Origin: Dillenia suffruticosa
Taxonomy: Eukaryota > Streptophyta > Magnoliopsida > Dilleniales > Dilleniaceae
Assembly: GCA_033439265.1 (NCBI GenBank)
Contig: JAVTVX010000013.1
Span: 5,544,501-5,608,500 of the forward strand
DNA length: 64,000 nt
Direction of reading: 5' to 3'
Below the pieces are notes generated by a model. That model worked only from the letters and a program-made list of their open reading frames with translations, was not told the DNA's origin and made no database searches. The position numbers and the translations under genes are program-made. Positions 11,547 through 25,564 of the stretch are shown one piece after another (position 1 is the first letter of the stretch; each line of letters starts with the position of its first letter).

Positions 11547-11745
11547 TTTTTGATAATTTTGGGGGGAGAGAGAGATACCCACCAACCCAAAATGTTGACA
11601 CGTTGGAATTGCACAAGTGCTTGTGTGTGTGCGTGAATGAGAGGGGGACTTGTACAAGTGTTTGTGTGTGTGTGTGTGTGTAAATGAGGGGCGGGGGGAG
11701 AGAGAGAGGGAGGGAGAGGAACAGGGTTGAATGATATGGCATAAA
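11547..11745 (-). promoter_or_regulatory. BRXL 5' leader with CT and CA microsatellites
   Basis: Upstream of the BRXL start codon, the sense strand carries CT-rich blocks (plus strand GA at 11566-11575 and 11698-11712) and a CA/GT tract around 11658-11682. These are typical of plant 5' leaders. No TATA box could be placed with confidence. Confidence 0.4.
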
Positions 11746-11892
11746 TATAAGCATAATAATAATAAACGGGGGAAATGAACTAGGAATTTAATGCTTTCCT
11801 TAAATTACGCAATCAGGGATTCCTGGAAAGAAAAGATAATGTTTCTATGCTTGTATATTTTATGTGTCCTTGCAAAATGGCGGAAGATGCTA

Positions 11893-11933
<41 letters not shown>

Positions 11934-13275
11934 TTCTTGCTGGTTATGTCCCTGAGCCACTGAAGTAAACCCATTTCCGCTCTCTTTTTGCAAAAGTGTG
12001 TACTTTTTAGTCTTTCGGTTCTGAATTTCTGCGCGAACTTTCGCCAAGTAAAATTTTGGGCCTGGTCTTGGTCTTTACATAAGCCCATTAGATATGGGCT
12101 CGCCAGCATTTCTGTGAGACCTACCAAGCCCATTAACCCTTTTCCACTAGCACCCTCTTTTTTTGGTTGAAGGGAGGTCAGCGACCCAACCGCAGTGGAA
12201 AGGGGGCGACATGCATTAAATCCTCACGCTTATGTGAGAGCAACTATCCCTAAAGCAAATAGTAGGTGATTATTAGACTATTTTCAATAAGATTATTGTT
12301 TTTAATAAATTATTGATATTCAATAATTATATTGAATTTGATTAAATTGGTTTAGAGTTGAGTTGGACGTTTAACAGTAAATTTTTTGATTTTCTTTAAG
12401 AGTAAATTTTTTACGACTCTTATTTTTGTCACGTATAAAACTCAAATTCGAGAGTGTCTGATCATTTCAACTTACTCGACATTGATGGAACAAATAATAA
12501 ACAAATAATAGTGAATATAACACAAGTAATTAGAGCTAATCCAGGTCATTAGCCGAGCCCTAGATCACAACCTATGACCTATCCTTTATTATTATTATTA
12601 TTATTTTATATTACTATTATCAACATTTAAAATTATATTTTAATTAATACAATTTGAGTCTCTATGAACGACTCTTTTAATATAATATTTTTTATTATCA
12701 AATTTTAAAACTGAAACTTATTTAAGATATTTAATACTAAATTTCATTATACTGTTTATTGGTTAATTGATCTATTCTCTATTTTTTTTCACACAAGAAT
12801 TCAAATTCTGAATTTTAAGATTATGAGAGAAAAATTGTCACGCTCAGGTTATCCCTTAGTCATGTCCTACTCTTTATTGTGTTAGGCAAAAAGTGTTGTC
12901 GATGGCTTCAAAACAGAAGCAACCAAACTAAAGATTTAAACCCAAAATTTGCTGAATGAGTATAAAGAAACTCATAAGTTGCAGGATTTCTATTTCTCTA
13001 ATTAACACACAGAAAAGGAATGATCCAAGTAACAAACCCAACACACAACACCAAAACCCCACCACTAAAACAACGTTTTTCTTACATGAAAAAACCCAAA
13101 CAAAATCCAAAGCTACGAACATACGGCACACCCTCTACTTCTCCCACCATTTCATCCGACTTCGCTCATGAAAAAGTGGGTTTATCATTGGGACACGTGT
13201 CAATAATCCAGCTGATGTCTTTTTTTTTTTCTTTTTTCTTTTTGATGGGTCACCGGATTAAATCTACTTCCGAAT
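11746..13275. other. Intergenic DNA with CT microsatellite and site II motifs
   Basis: No gene is supported. A CT tract lies at 11897-11930. Around 12080-12135 there are AGCCCATTAGATATGGGCT (an inverted pair of site II-like motifs) and a further AAGCCCATTAAC. A palindromic G-box, GACACGTGTC, is at 13192-13201. These could belong to a promoter, but no adjacent coding exon was found. Confidence 0.45.
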
Positions 13276-13279
13276 AAAT

Positions 13280-14165
13280 TTCAAAAAATTACGTAAATTA
13301 ACTTTTTGTTTGTTATGATATTTTATGTTTTAAAATCAAATTAATTATTAATTTAATTTTTATAATATTTAAATTTTTTATTTTTCTATTTCTATATCTA
13401 TAATATTATATAATTATATAATGAGTTTTCTAGATAAAATTAATTTATTATAATTCTTTTATTGAAATAATATAATATTAACTTTCATATTATTATATTG
13501 AACGTTCATGTATCATTTATATTCAAATTTATTTTCAATTTAGTATCAAAACTTTATTTAGAAAAAGGTTATTCACACATTTATAGTTATTTTCATAGTT
13601 TTCTATCATGAACCAAAGCATTTAGAGTCTAAATTGAGAGTCAGAGCAGTTCCTGAACTGGGAGTCAGAGTTAGAGCCAAAGCCAGAGCCAAAACAGCTA
13701 GAGTTAGTGCCATGCTAGGAGTTTGAGTCGAGAGTTAGAACTAAAGCCAAAGTCATAACCAGAGCCACTTTGTTCGAAAAAACTCTCTTTAGGGGTACAA
13801 AACGATATAAATCCTCCATTTAAATTCTCTTATAAATTAAAGTAAATTTTATTATACCATATTAAATTTAAGAGTAAATATTAAAATATATTATGTATCA
13901 AAATCAAATCATTTATTGATTTGATTTTTAAAACATTTAACTTTTCTTTTTTTAATATTTCTATATATATATATAATATTATAATTTTATATTTGTAAAA
14001 ATGAATTTTTTTTTATATAAATCTAATTTATTTTAATAATTAAATTGAAATAGTAAATTATTTTGTTTCATATTATTATATTATTTTCCTTTTTAACATA
14101 GTATCAAACCAATACCCATACATTCTTTACATTCAAATTTATTTTCAACTATTCAATTAATAAAC
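13280..14165. repeat. AT-rich direct duplication around an AGAGCC-rich core
   Basis: An AT-rich block at about 13300-13560 (TTTTATGTTTTAAAATCAAA, TTTCATATTATTATATT, ATTCAAATTTATTTTCAA) recurs at about 13880-14150 in the same order and orientation, with clear divergence. Between them, 13615-13775 is a degenerate array of AGAGTC/AGAGCC words. The layout recalls a small non-autonomous element with direct terminal repeats or a segmental duplication. No coding capacity is seen. Confidence 0.45.
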
Positions 14166-15079
14166 ACAAATAGGAACGATCTTTAAAAACCAGTCCTCCT
14201 TATTCTAAAGTAACTTTTTTTTTTTCTATATATTTAAACATGCACGAAAACAAGGAGAAAAAAAAAAACAATTTATTCAATGCAGCTAACTAAGAAATGC
14301 CTTGAATTGTATTATGAGATATTTAATATTTTATAGAGAAAGGAAAAAAAATAAAAAATATATTGGCTTAGGTTCCGTCTTACATTAGAATTTTAATTCT
14401 CGTAAAATATTCTATTTATTTATTTTTTCTTTTGTTTCATTGTAGTTCTAACTTGATTATAATTTTATGTGTGAGATATTTTCTTTTTTTTTATTATTTT
14501 TCTTAAAAATTATGGTAAGAAAGTTTTAAATGCTTACTATAAGTGTGAGATTTTGAGTTTATATATCACTAAATCAGATATTTTTTTTTTGTTTTTAATA
14601 TTTAATTTTGTGTCTATTTCATAATATCTTTATTTAAATTTATGTAAGAAAAAGAAAAGGTCTGAAAATGATATGTTTTAAGAAAGATAGCTATGTGATC
14701 GGACAAACCAAGAGGCATGAACAGTTAAGGAGTCCACGTGTCATGAGTGGGTCCGATAAAACAGATCAAATCCTTTCAATGTTTGTTAATTCTTAGGGTG
14801 ACCCACCGGCCACCGAATCATAAGAAAAGAAGAAAAAAAAAAAAAAAAAAAAAAACCACATTTCTCTGGATTCTCACTCTCCGATCTTTCCTTCTCTGTA
14901 AACATCCCACATACCATTAGGGTTTTCTTTTCTTATGGAAAGTGTTGGGGGGGAGAGAGAGAGAGAGCATTATTGAATGAACTCATCAGTAGTAATTAAT
15001 GAGGTAATCGGAGACAAAGTCTGAGGAGGAGCGGGAGGAGCGGGAGGGGCGAGCGTTCGTTCATAAACCTTCGTCGTAA
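14166..15079 (+). promoter_or_regulatory. PDAT1 upstream region with G-box
   Basis: AT-rich to about 14680, then a more mixed sequence. A G-box/ABRE-like CCACGTGTC lies at 14734-14742 (CACGTG core 14735-14740), about 340 bases upstream of the PDAT1 start. Poly-A around 14828-14854 and a GA tract near 14950-14967 follow. The last 120 bases are probably 5' untranslated leader. bZIP or bHLH binding to the G-box is inferred. Confidence 0.45.
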
Positions 15080-18000
15080 ATGTCGCTTTTAAGACGACGA
15101 AAGGGCTCGGAAAGCGATAAAGATTCGAATACAACTCGCGATTCAAAACCCATCGAAGATGAAGATTCGAAGACAGAGAAAGCGAGGAGAGAGAAAACTA
15201 AGAAAAACAAGTGGGGTTGTGTGGACAGTTGTTGCTGGCTTATTGGTTGCATATGCTCATTGTGGTGGATACTCCTCTTCTTGTACAATGCCTTGCCTGC
15301 TTCGATTCCTCAGTACGTGACCGAGGCCATTACAGGGCCCCTACCGGATCCTCCTGGAGTCAAATTGTATAAAGAGGGCTTGAGAGTGAAGCATCCTGTG
15401 GTTTTTGTTCCTGGAATTGTGACCGGCGGGCTTGAGTTATGGGAAGGGCATAATTGTGCTGAAGGGCTGTTCAGGAAGAGGCTTTGGGGTGGTACATTTG
15501 GTGAAGTTTATAAAAGGTATATTGCTTATTTTTTGGAATTGGCTTCCTGATTTTTCCCCCATATTTTATCTTTTTGAGCGGGGAATTCGGTTATTGGTTG
15601 AGAGGTTTGTCGTTTAGAAAGAGTGGGTGGGGTGATCCTTTAGGTTTGGGTTTTGTGTTTATTATCTTTGTTGCGTGTTGTGGAAACTAGTTGTTTGAAT
15701 TTTGATTCCATTTGTTTTCTTAGTTGTTAATCTTTTTTGAATGTGCAAATTGGTTTTGGACAGGTTTTTGGTTTAGGGGTTTGTTTTTAAGGAGGGGTGC
15801 TAGCTTTGGTTTTTGTTGCTTTTTTCTTTTTAAGAATTGGGTGTTTTACTATTTGTGCTAAATTTTATTTAATTTGGTATGCCATTGCATGAGTATTTTA
15901 CTTTTTATTGCATAGTTAAGGTGGTGAGCAGGCAAATTAAGGTTGGGTGGGGTTTGTTTAGCAAGAGGCGTGGGAGTGGTACATGAGAAGGTTCGGCGTT
16001 TCTGTGTGTGTGTTTCGGCATAACTTTGGTGTTTTTGGTGTTTGATTTTGATGCTAAGTATTTTCTGGGATTGTTTAGATGCTTTTTGATTTGGCATGCC
16101 ATGAATTGGGATTGTGGGGAATGCAGATTTAATCTATTTGGGTGACAAATCTGTGGTTATGGTGTTTGATTTTGAGGTATTTCACTGGGTCAACTTTATA
16201 AAAGATTTGGCTTTTATTGATTGTTATTGCCTAGATTTCAGTTTTGGAATACTTTTGTGAGTTCACTTATTTCTTATTTTGTGAGATATTTGAGTTTTGT
16301 AGTCATAGCATAGTTTTCCTACTTGGAGTTCATTTTGATGCTGTCATTCTTTTTTTCCCCCTCCTTTCTGGGATAGTTTGCTTTGTGGTAGGGCATGAAA
16401 TGGAGAAGTGGGGAATTAAGTTAGGTTTTTGGGAATTGCATATAACTTGTGCTGTTTATAAAAAGGTTTAACCTTTTTTTGTTGGGGGGGGGGGGTGAGG
16501 TGATTCGTTGCACAATTTTGGGTTTTTTTGGTGTTTGATATTTTATGCTAAAATTTGCTAGGTTTGTTTACACGTTATTGGATTTAGTATGGGAAAGTGG
16601 GGAACTTAGTTAAGGCTGTGGGAAATGCAGATGATTCTCACCTAATCCATGCTACTGGGTGTTCAGTTATTGTATAATTTTGCAATTTAGTGTTTGAGTT
16701 TGGTCCTAATTTTTTTTTTTAAGAGATAGCCAGCTTATTGGTATGCCATGAGATGGTGAAATAGAGGATTAAATCAGAGTAGTGGGAAATGCAAACTTGA
16801 TCTTTGGAATGCGAAATATGGCCAAAAAGTTTTTGTGGCTCACTTTTAATTATACTTTATCAGTTAATAAAGACAATTGGGTAGTTGATGTTTATGTTAA
16901 GTTAGGCTTTCTTATTTAGTTATGCAATGAGGAATGATACGGGGATTACAAGTGAATTTTATTTTGAATTCTGTAACAGTTGATTTTGATCTTTTATTAG
17001 TTGCGTCTGAAATGTGAGGAAGTTGTTGTATCTAGAAGCAGTTTTGGCAATTGAGGAATGATAAATGGTACTTGTTTTTCTCTATTAATCTTGGCGATGC
17101 TTTATGACAATTATGCATAGGTGGATCTTAATGTATAATGGATTAATATGGTTACAACTAATTGCATATGAGGAAGGCTGGATTGAGAAAATCCTTTTGA
17201 TGGCACTGACAGAACATCTCTAACCCTCTTGCACGTTTAAAGGGTATCCTAAATTATTTCCCATGTTTACAATGAATATATAAAGGCCTTCTGCATGCAG
17301 TTGTGCAGCTCTTTAGGCACATTATAATTTTTTTCCTTGTTAGTTGTATCCAATGTATGGTCGAGGAACTATTCTTATTTTATTTTGTGCTTAGCTGGTG
17401 CTTGATCTTGTGATTTATTGGTTTTCTAATGAAAATTATAGGGTTCTTTGTTACGTCATCTGGAAAGCATATCTGAGTACAATTGAAGTGCCATTTGTAT
17501 TCTTGAATTAGAAACATGGTTTAAGTTGGTATTCTACACCTTGCTGTTTCCTGATAGTTGTCAAAATATGTTTAATTGAGCATGGTTGCGAAGTTACCTA
17601 ATTTTGCCAAAGTCACATGTCCAGCTTAATATTTTGCTGAATATTCGTTAATTCTCTCTCTCTCTCTCTCTCTCCACACACACACACACACACACAAACA
17701 CAAAAGTAAGCGGGAACTATAAAATTGTATCTCTGCTGCAGTACCTGTCACAATTCCTAATCAATTTACCTCTACAGGCCATTATGTTGGGTCGAGCACT
17801 TGTCTCTGGATAATGAAACTGGACTGGATCCTCCTGGTATTAGGGTAAGGCCTGTATCTGGACTTGTCGCAGCTGATTACTTTGCCCCTGGCTATTTTGT
17901 CTGGGCAGTTTTAATTGCAAATTTGGCTCGCTTAGGTTATGAGGAGAAAACAATGTATATGGCTGCATATGATTGGAGAATTTCATTTCAGAACACTGAG

Positions 18001-21000
18001 GTATTCTTTTTTCCTTTCGAGTCAAATGTCCTCCTCATCCATGTTTCAGTTTGATTAGGATTCTCTGAATACAACCTCTTTTCTCTTGTTTTTCTGCCAA
18101 ACTGGGTTTGACAGGTTAGAGATCAAACTATGAGCAGGATTAAAAGTAATATAGAAGTAATGGTGAAGACAAACGGGAAAAAGGTGGTTGTTATTCCACA
18201 TTCTATGGGCACTTTATACTTCCTGCATTTTATGAAATGGGTTGAGGCACCTGTTCCAATGGGAGGTGGTGGTGGAACAGATTGGTGTGATAAGCATATT
18301 AAAGCAGTATTGAACATAGGTGCACCATTTCTGGGGGTTCCGAAAGCTGTTGCTGGAATTTTCTCTGCTGAAGCCAAAGATATTGCTGTCGCAAGGTAAC
18401 TTAAAGTCTACAACTATTGACACCAGGTCCTTGTCAGTTTATGTCTTGTCACTTATTCATGAAACTTGCTATTATGAATTAGTTTTTTATGATTCAGGAG
18501 CAGTTATACCTTGTGGCTTGATGAATGCTTAGAAGAATGTGTGTCATTAAACGTTTGTTGATCTCATACAATGTTGTCAATTAGTGTGGTTGACTTTTCA
18601 GAAACGTTGTCAAAATGATTTGCGTAGAGTTCTTGAATCCCCCAATGCACTCTCATTTCTTATGGAATGATAACACCCCATGGTTGGCATTATCATGGCC
18701 CTCTTGACCTAATAACGAGGTTTATTTTATTAATACTTACTCTGATTGCTTGCAAAGCAATTTACTGTATTTACAAATACTTGCCTACCAAAAAAAGTTA
18801 AACACGGCAAACTAGCTTTGAATGAACTGAGCCTTTTTAAATTACAGGAACATCTTCATCCCACTCCTCATGTGCAATTGTTTGGCATGAAATATCCATC
18901 TTCTATACTGTTTAAATGATATTTTAAAAATTGTTTGCCTGTTTTTCCTGTTTACAAGGAGTTCTGCCATTGCTATCTAATTGTTACAATGTGGATGCAT
19001 GTATTTAAAAACTGATGCATCATGGTAGGCTAAGTATTTACAAATAATTGCCTACTGTATTTACAAATAATCTGATTCCTTGTCCACAATCATTTCCTTT
19101 CCTCCACTTGCTATGTACAAGGGAGTTCTTCAAATTTGATCTCCTGAACTGTGGTGATTTTATTTTTCACTCTGTTAATGCAAATGTTTGAACTTATTTA
19201 TGTTCTGTGTTAGAATTGGTGAATCATATAGACACTTTGCTTTTAGGTATTCATTAATAATATTGCATTTGTTCAGAAATTGAAATCAAGTTGTGCTTGT
19301 TCTTTGGATTTTTGATAACCTTGCTACTTATGCAGGGCCTTTGCTCCTGTTGTTTTGGATAATGATATATTTGGTTTCCAAACTTTGCAACATATGATGC
19401 GGATGACCCGCACATGGGATTCAACCATGTCAATGATTCCAAAAGGTGGAGAAACTATTTGGGGTACCCTGGATTGGTCCCCTGAGGATGGTTATGCTTG
19501 CAGTTCCAAAAGGCAAAAGAATAAAGACACTAAGGCTGTGCGGCAAAAGGACCAAAGAAGTCAAGGTCTTCCATCAAAAAGTGTAAATTATGGAAGAATT
19601 ATATCTTTTGGGAAGGATGTAGCTGAGGCACATTCATCTAAGATCGAAAGGACAAATTTTAAGGTAAATGTTCATGCTTCAAATCACTTGCTGTTTTCAA
19701 AATGCAATTTTCATGTTAGTAGAAGTTGTTGGCGTGTCTCCAGCTGATGGGCTATTTCAAACTCTTTACCATTTCTTTTGTTGATTTTTGGTTACATGGA
19801 TTCTAATTGTGGACTGCACCTTCCAATTTTTGAACTTGGTGGATCTTTTTGATGGAAAAGTACCTAAGATTAAGAAGTTCCTTTTTTCTTCCCCCGCCCT
19901 CGGGGGTGGGGGGGTTTGGTTTCATAAATTCTTAACTTCCCATACATTACGGCTTGAGACTGATAACAATTTTAAAGCATTATGCGGCAATTTTATTTCC
20001 CGCTTGAAAAACTATACATTTCCATATGAAAATTTAAAACTATAGTTGATAAACGCTAGAATAAGAAAAAAAAAAGGTAGAATAGCTTTTTGGAAGTTTG
20101 GATTACATAATTCCTCTTTTCCGTTGAGTCCTGCATAGCCAAACTATCTGTGACTGTCTGCACAATGTGGTTATGTATGGATTATTCCTTGTCAAATTGG
20201 CTACCAGTATACATTGTTCTCTGGTTGATCCATTACATGTTACTTTGTTATCATTTTTTCGTTCTTAGCCATGCCAATTATTGTCCTGCAGGACGCTATC
20301 ATGGTTAACAACCTTGCAAATACTTCCTGCAATGATGTATGGACAGAGTACAATGAAATGGGCATTGGGGCTATTAGAGCTGTTGCAGATCACAAAGTTT
20401 ATACAGCCGGATCAGTTTTGGATCTTCTCAATTTTGTTGCCCCAAAGTTGATGACACGTGGAAGTGCTCATTTTTCTTATGGAATAGCAGATAATCTGGA
20501 TGACCCAAAATATGAACACTACAAATATTGGTCTAACCCCTTGGAAACAAAGTAAGACTCCTGTTTTTTGTGATATTTAAAACTGGTTTCTTGGCAAATT
20601 AGAGCATAGTATTTGACCACAGCAAGTATGATTCTGACCATTCTTTCTTAGCCTACTTCAAATAGACCTGACTGGTACTACTGCTGTAGTCGAGCAAATA
20701 GGCTATTTAATTCTTCACGGACCATTCTCTTATGCAATGGTTCAGATCTTGGGTTGCTCATGCCACACTGTTCATTTACATCTTGTGATCCCCCACGGAC
20801 CCATTAGCCAGGAAGGCAACAAGGAAACGGTTTTTTTTTTCCTCCTTCTCTAACTCTCTCTCTCTCTCTCTAAATAGTTAGGCCCTAGACAAACAACATC
20901 TTTTATGGTATTCTTGCAATCCCATGGCATTTCCATCCAGGTTCTTCTCTTGGAGAGTGATGGAGGCCACACTCGTGCCCTTTGACATGTTACCATTTCC

Positions 21001-21791
21001 TGAAATCTAGGAATGATCAAAATATCTGTACTGGAGCATTGGTCTAGTTTATTCATACATTTTATACAGTTGGAAAATGTTTTCTAAACTGCCTCACAAT
21101 TTTCATTTGTGTCAGCAATATCACAGCAATTCATCTTTTTCTGTCCATTGTGAACATTGGCTGCTAGATTTACTATTTCTTTGTTATCAGTCATAGTAAT
21201 ATTGCCATTATTGTTTTCTTTTCCCAGCCAACTGTTCAGTCCATTTTGTCTGTTTTTGCACTTTTATCTTCTTTGGTTATTATTATTATTATTATTTTTT
21301 TGTGTAGATTACCCAATGCTCCGGACATGGAGATTTATTCTATGTATGGAGTTGGAATCCCAACAGAACGTGCATACGTTTACAAGTTGAGTCCCCTTTC
21401 TGAGTGCTACATTCCATTTCAGATTGATAACTCAGCGGAGGGTGAAAACGAGGACAGCTGTCTGAGTGGAGGGGTTTACACTGTCGATGGGGATGAGACT
21501 ATTCCTGCTCTAAGTGCAGGTTTCATGAGTGCAAAAGGTTGGCGGGGGAAAACTCGGTTCAATCCCTCAGGTATCCGAACTTATATAAGGGAGTATAATC
21601 ATGCCCCTCCAGCAAATCTTCTAGAAGGTCGGGGCACTCAGAGTGGAGCTCATGTTGACATAATGGGGAATTTTGCATTGATTGAAGACATTCTACGGGT
21701 AGCAGCTGGAGCTACTGGAGAGGAGCTAGGTGGAGACCGAGTTTTCTCAAATATTTTCAAATGGTCCGAAAAGATCAACATAAAACTATAA
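15080..21791 (+). CDS. PDAT1: Phospholipid:diacylglycerol acyltransferase 1
   Basis: Six exons: 15080-15516, 17778-18000, 18115-18395, 19336-19663, 20292-20551 and 21308-21791, all GT..AG, giving 670 aa (Arabidopsis PDAT1 is 671). The enzyme moves an acyl chain from the sn-2 position of phosphatidylcholine to diacylglycerol, making triacylglycerol and lysophosphatidylcholine in the ER. The N-terminus is basic/acidic, then one membrane segment at about residues 55-75 (CCWLIGCICSLWWILLFLY). The LCAT-like fold follows: HPVVFVPGIVTGGLELWEG, nucleophile S250 in PHSMG, probable catalytic D572 in VDGDETIP and H625 in HVDIMG. All three triad residues are present. Intron 1 is 2.26 kb. A likely intron in the 3' untranslated region begins 9 bases after the stop. 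Confidence 0.97.
17653..17697. repeat. (CT)n(CA)n compound microsatellite in PDAT1 intron 1
   Basis: About 20 bases of CT repeat followed by about 20 of CA repeat, 80 bases upstream of exon 2. It acts as a long pyrimidine-rich stretch before the acceptor but probably has no special role. Confidence 0.85.
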
Positions 21792-21799
21792 ACCAAATG

Positions 21800-22265
21800 G
21801 TGAGCAATTCATATTTCTCTATTCTATGCCTTCAGTATTTGAACAGTTTATTCAAGAAAATGTCACAAGATTATAATATTATTGATGCTTGGGCTTTTTG
21901 GGATTGTTCTCTGCTCTTTGTCTAGCATACTGTTTATATTTATATTGCATGCTAATTGAGGTTACAAGTTTTTATATGCACACAAGCCTTTTTGTTAAAA
22001 AGTTCATGTAGTGCTTAAGGCATCCTACCAAACATATGGGGTCGAGGATGGGTAATATATGGCTAGCATTACTTTCTTTTTATTAAGAAGAGGATACTTC
22101 TGACAATGGAATGAACCTGATACGAGACTCCAATTGATAATTTCATGTTTGTGTGCATGATATGTTCATTACAATTTTTCTGTACCCATGATCTTTACCA
22201 TGTTATCAGTCATCACTGTATGGCTGTGAACTCATGACTTAAAACTCCTTTGTAACTGGCCGCAG
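21800..22265 (+). other. Probable 3' UTR intron of PDAT1
   Basis: Nine bases after the PDAT1 stop, AATG|GTGAGC forms a good donor. A matching acceptor, CTGGCCGCAG|GTGAC, ends at 22265. The DNA between is T-rich like other introns here, while 22266-22450 is more balanced. Because the donor is so close to the stop, splicing would not be expected to trigger nonsense-mediated decay. Inference only. Confidence 0.4.
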
Positions 22266-24385
22266 GTGACAAGCATACATGTTCTGCTTTTCTTTGGGCA
22301 AAGCCTTGTATTTAAGGTCATAGATTAGCTTGCAGAGCTTGGATGCCAGACTTGAGAGAGAAGATGAGCAACAGCATCCCGTCTTCATATATATTGTAAT
22401 CTTTGACTGCAGATTCCAGGTCCCAACCACATCCGTCTCGTGGTAAATTTTGTCTCCCACTATTCAAAATATTCACCCCACCAAAAAAAAAAAAAAAAAG
22501 ATATGAATATCCATTTATTTGTTTATAGTCATAATTAATATTATTCTTTTACAAAATTAGTGATTCTTGCCAATGCCCTTTCAAGGTATATCCTTTCATT
22601 ATTTTGATACTTTTGAACTCATTGTGTCTTTATCTTTAGGGCAATTTAAGTATATTCTTCCATATACTTGGCTTTTCAATTCTTGTCTTGTGTTCATACT
22701 AACATAGACAAGAAGAAACATTGGAGATGTAGATGTCTTGAAGATTTTTAAAACCTTCTAGAGAAATGGTGGCATTGTGATGGAAATTAATATACAACTC
22801 CTGGTATCTTAATGGTTGATGGATAAGTTGCATCAAACCATGTAGAGAGAGAGAGAGAGAGAGAGATGTTTTTCGCATGTCAGCTTCATCTGTTATCTTA
22901 GTATTGATATATCATATTATTATTCTTCGGAAGTTTAAACTTTTAAAAGACAATTAAAATGAAAGAGCTAAATTTTTATTTTGAATTTTAAAATTTTGAT
23001 GGGCACACACAGGGGCTAGTAGGATTGGAATGAGCATTTGTTTTTTAATTAAGGCAAATTAAGCCAAGTTTATCCATAAATAGGCTTGAGAATTTGTTTA
23101 ATTAACCTTTTCTTAGAATCAAATGAATTCTATGGTTTTTTTAGAGTTTATTTTCAAAAAATAAATGTAAAGCTTATTTTGAATTTTACGAAAATTATGA
23201 ATTTTTAAATTAACAAAAAAATGTGAAATTATAAACTCCATTAGAGTTTGTGACACCATCTAGACTTTATCTTTTTGTTAATCATATTATTCTAAAGAGA
23301 GATTTTTTACTTTTGAGTTCATTTTTGTTTTTGTTGTTTTTTTTTTTGGTACTGTTTGTTTTTGTTGTTTTAAGCAGCATAATTCAATTGAATTACATAT
23401 TATAGTTTTTACTCATTTTTAATTTGTTTTCAAGAATAGGATAAATATGCTTAGCTAGTTTTCAATGATCTTGAATTATGTTCTAGATTAACTTACGATA
23501 TACGAGGTTTGATTTTTTTCCCTTTTTTTTTTTGTGTCTGGATTCATTCGTAGCTCTAAAGATTATCTATAAAAGAGAGTAATGACAGCAAATGATCAAA
23601 AGCGACAAAATCCTCGGACGTCCTAAATCCCTTGGATTCTATTATTTAAATTGAGTTTTATAATTATTCAAATTAAATTAACAAGTTTTTGAATATCAAT
23701 ATTTAAATTAAAAAAAAAAAAACCAAAAAAACACACACTCACAATACAAGGATGAGAGAGAGAGAGAGACTACGCTTGTCACCAAAACTTTTTTGGCTGA
23801 TATGGTGTGTTGTACAGGAAGGAAAATGTCAAGACTCACCACCACGCCACGGCATATCCTCCCTAGCACCCACCCCCAAAAGCTTACCTCAGCCCAAGGC
23901 CCCTACCCTTCTTGGACCTTTTATTAGATTCTGAAGTCCCATACCATGCACCATTCACAAACAAACAAACAAACAAACAACCCCATCCATCCGTATGTCA
24001 TATTCTTATTTCCTTATTTATCCTCCGCCTCCCGCAACACCCCCCGCCCCCAAAAAAAAATGACAACTTCGAATTTTTATTCTCTTATGATATTTTATTA
24101 TGAATTTGGTGAATATCGAAAATCTAATGAATAGGTCTTATGAATTTGATGATATAATAAGAAAAAAAGGGGGTCAATGTCCTGATGAGAAAAAGAATCT
24201 AGGGGTTTGAAATAGTTTAGCTAAAATTTAGGATCCAAGTCAATGAAACAGTAAATTTATGAAGTGGAATCAAGTAACATGTATCACCAACGATCATAAG
24301 ATCCAAGAGTCCCTCCGGGGACTTCCGATCATAAGATCCAAGATGCTTCCTTAGCTTCTATAATAGAATTTGGGACAATGTCAAC

Positions 24386-24449
<64 letters not shown>

Positions 24450-25533
24450 ATTAGTCCCATGTTGTTTTCAGAAGATTGGAAATCCCATTATTTAAATGAA
24501 TGTGTACGGTAAAAAAACACAGCGGCATTAACTGCAGAATTGAAACACTTCAACCATATCCATTCAACTTAATTCTGTCCCTGACTTCAATAATTTTCTG
24601 TGCCTTTCCATAAAACTTTTATTTTATTCTGTGCAATCCCATTTTAAGTCCGCTCAGACAAAAATCTATATCACCAAACATCACCAAATTGTGACCAGAA
24701 AAAAATAAAAATAAACATCACAACAAATGAGATTAGGTTTCATCATTCCAAAGTTTAATTTTTATTTTTTAAATTTTATATTTGGATCTAACAGCTAAAA
24801 GGGTAGGTGTAAAATATGTTTGAAGCATCATAAATAGCCCTCCTATGTCGTAATTTTTGCTTATGTCTCAGTTTTCACTTATCATAGTTTTAATCTTAGA
24901 TAACCAGATCACTATATAAGTAGTTCTATAAAATAATTTAGATACGATAGTTTGGGTTCTTTGGTTTCACGCTTCTATAGTTTACTCTTCGTCATCCTAT
25001 ATTATAAAGATAATTTTTTTTATATAATTATATAATAAAATAAAATTTATATTTCTATTAAAAATATATGTTATTTTATTTTTCAATCCATCGTGGGGGT
25101 TGCAATAAAAAAAAAAAAAAAAAAAAAAAAAAAAGATTCATCATTTCTTTTATGAAAACCGAAGAAGAAAGGTTGTCAAATAAGACAAACTTCACCGCAA
25201 AATTCTCGAGACTCGTGTGAGGGGCATTTCCGAAAATGATGGAAACTTCGGAGGTGTGAGTTTCGAGCTGTGTCGTTTTCTACGACAATGGCTGTGGCAT
25301 TTCCGTAAATAAACCAACCAAAACGGGTAAACCTGGAAGAAAGCCCACCCTTTCTCTTTTGTTTTTTCATTTTATTTCGTTTACTTTAAGTTGACGACAA
25401 GAGTCCTGTCCTTATTCACGCGCCTTTGGCGGTCCATGAGCAGCACGAACTCATAATTATCTTGTTAATTAAGCCCTAATTTAAATCGGAGCTCAAATCA
25501 AACTCTAATACTCGTGCTTAATTTTGACATATA

Positions 25534-25564
<31 letters not shown>

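Noticed and set aside
11988-12170. 60-aa frame next to AGCCCA motifs
   Set aside because: Could suggest a promoter-first-exon pair, but no downstream exon or domain follows on either strand.
23752-24134. Overlapping 60-63-aa frames in the PDAT1 to NF-YA gap
   Set aside because: Short, start in a GA tract and include an ACAA repeat; no family resemblance.
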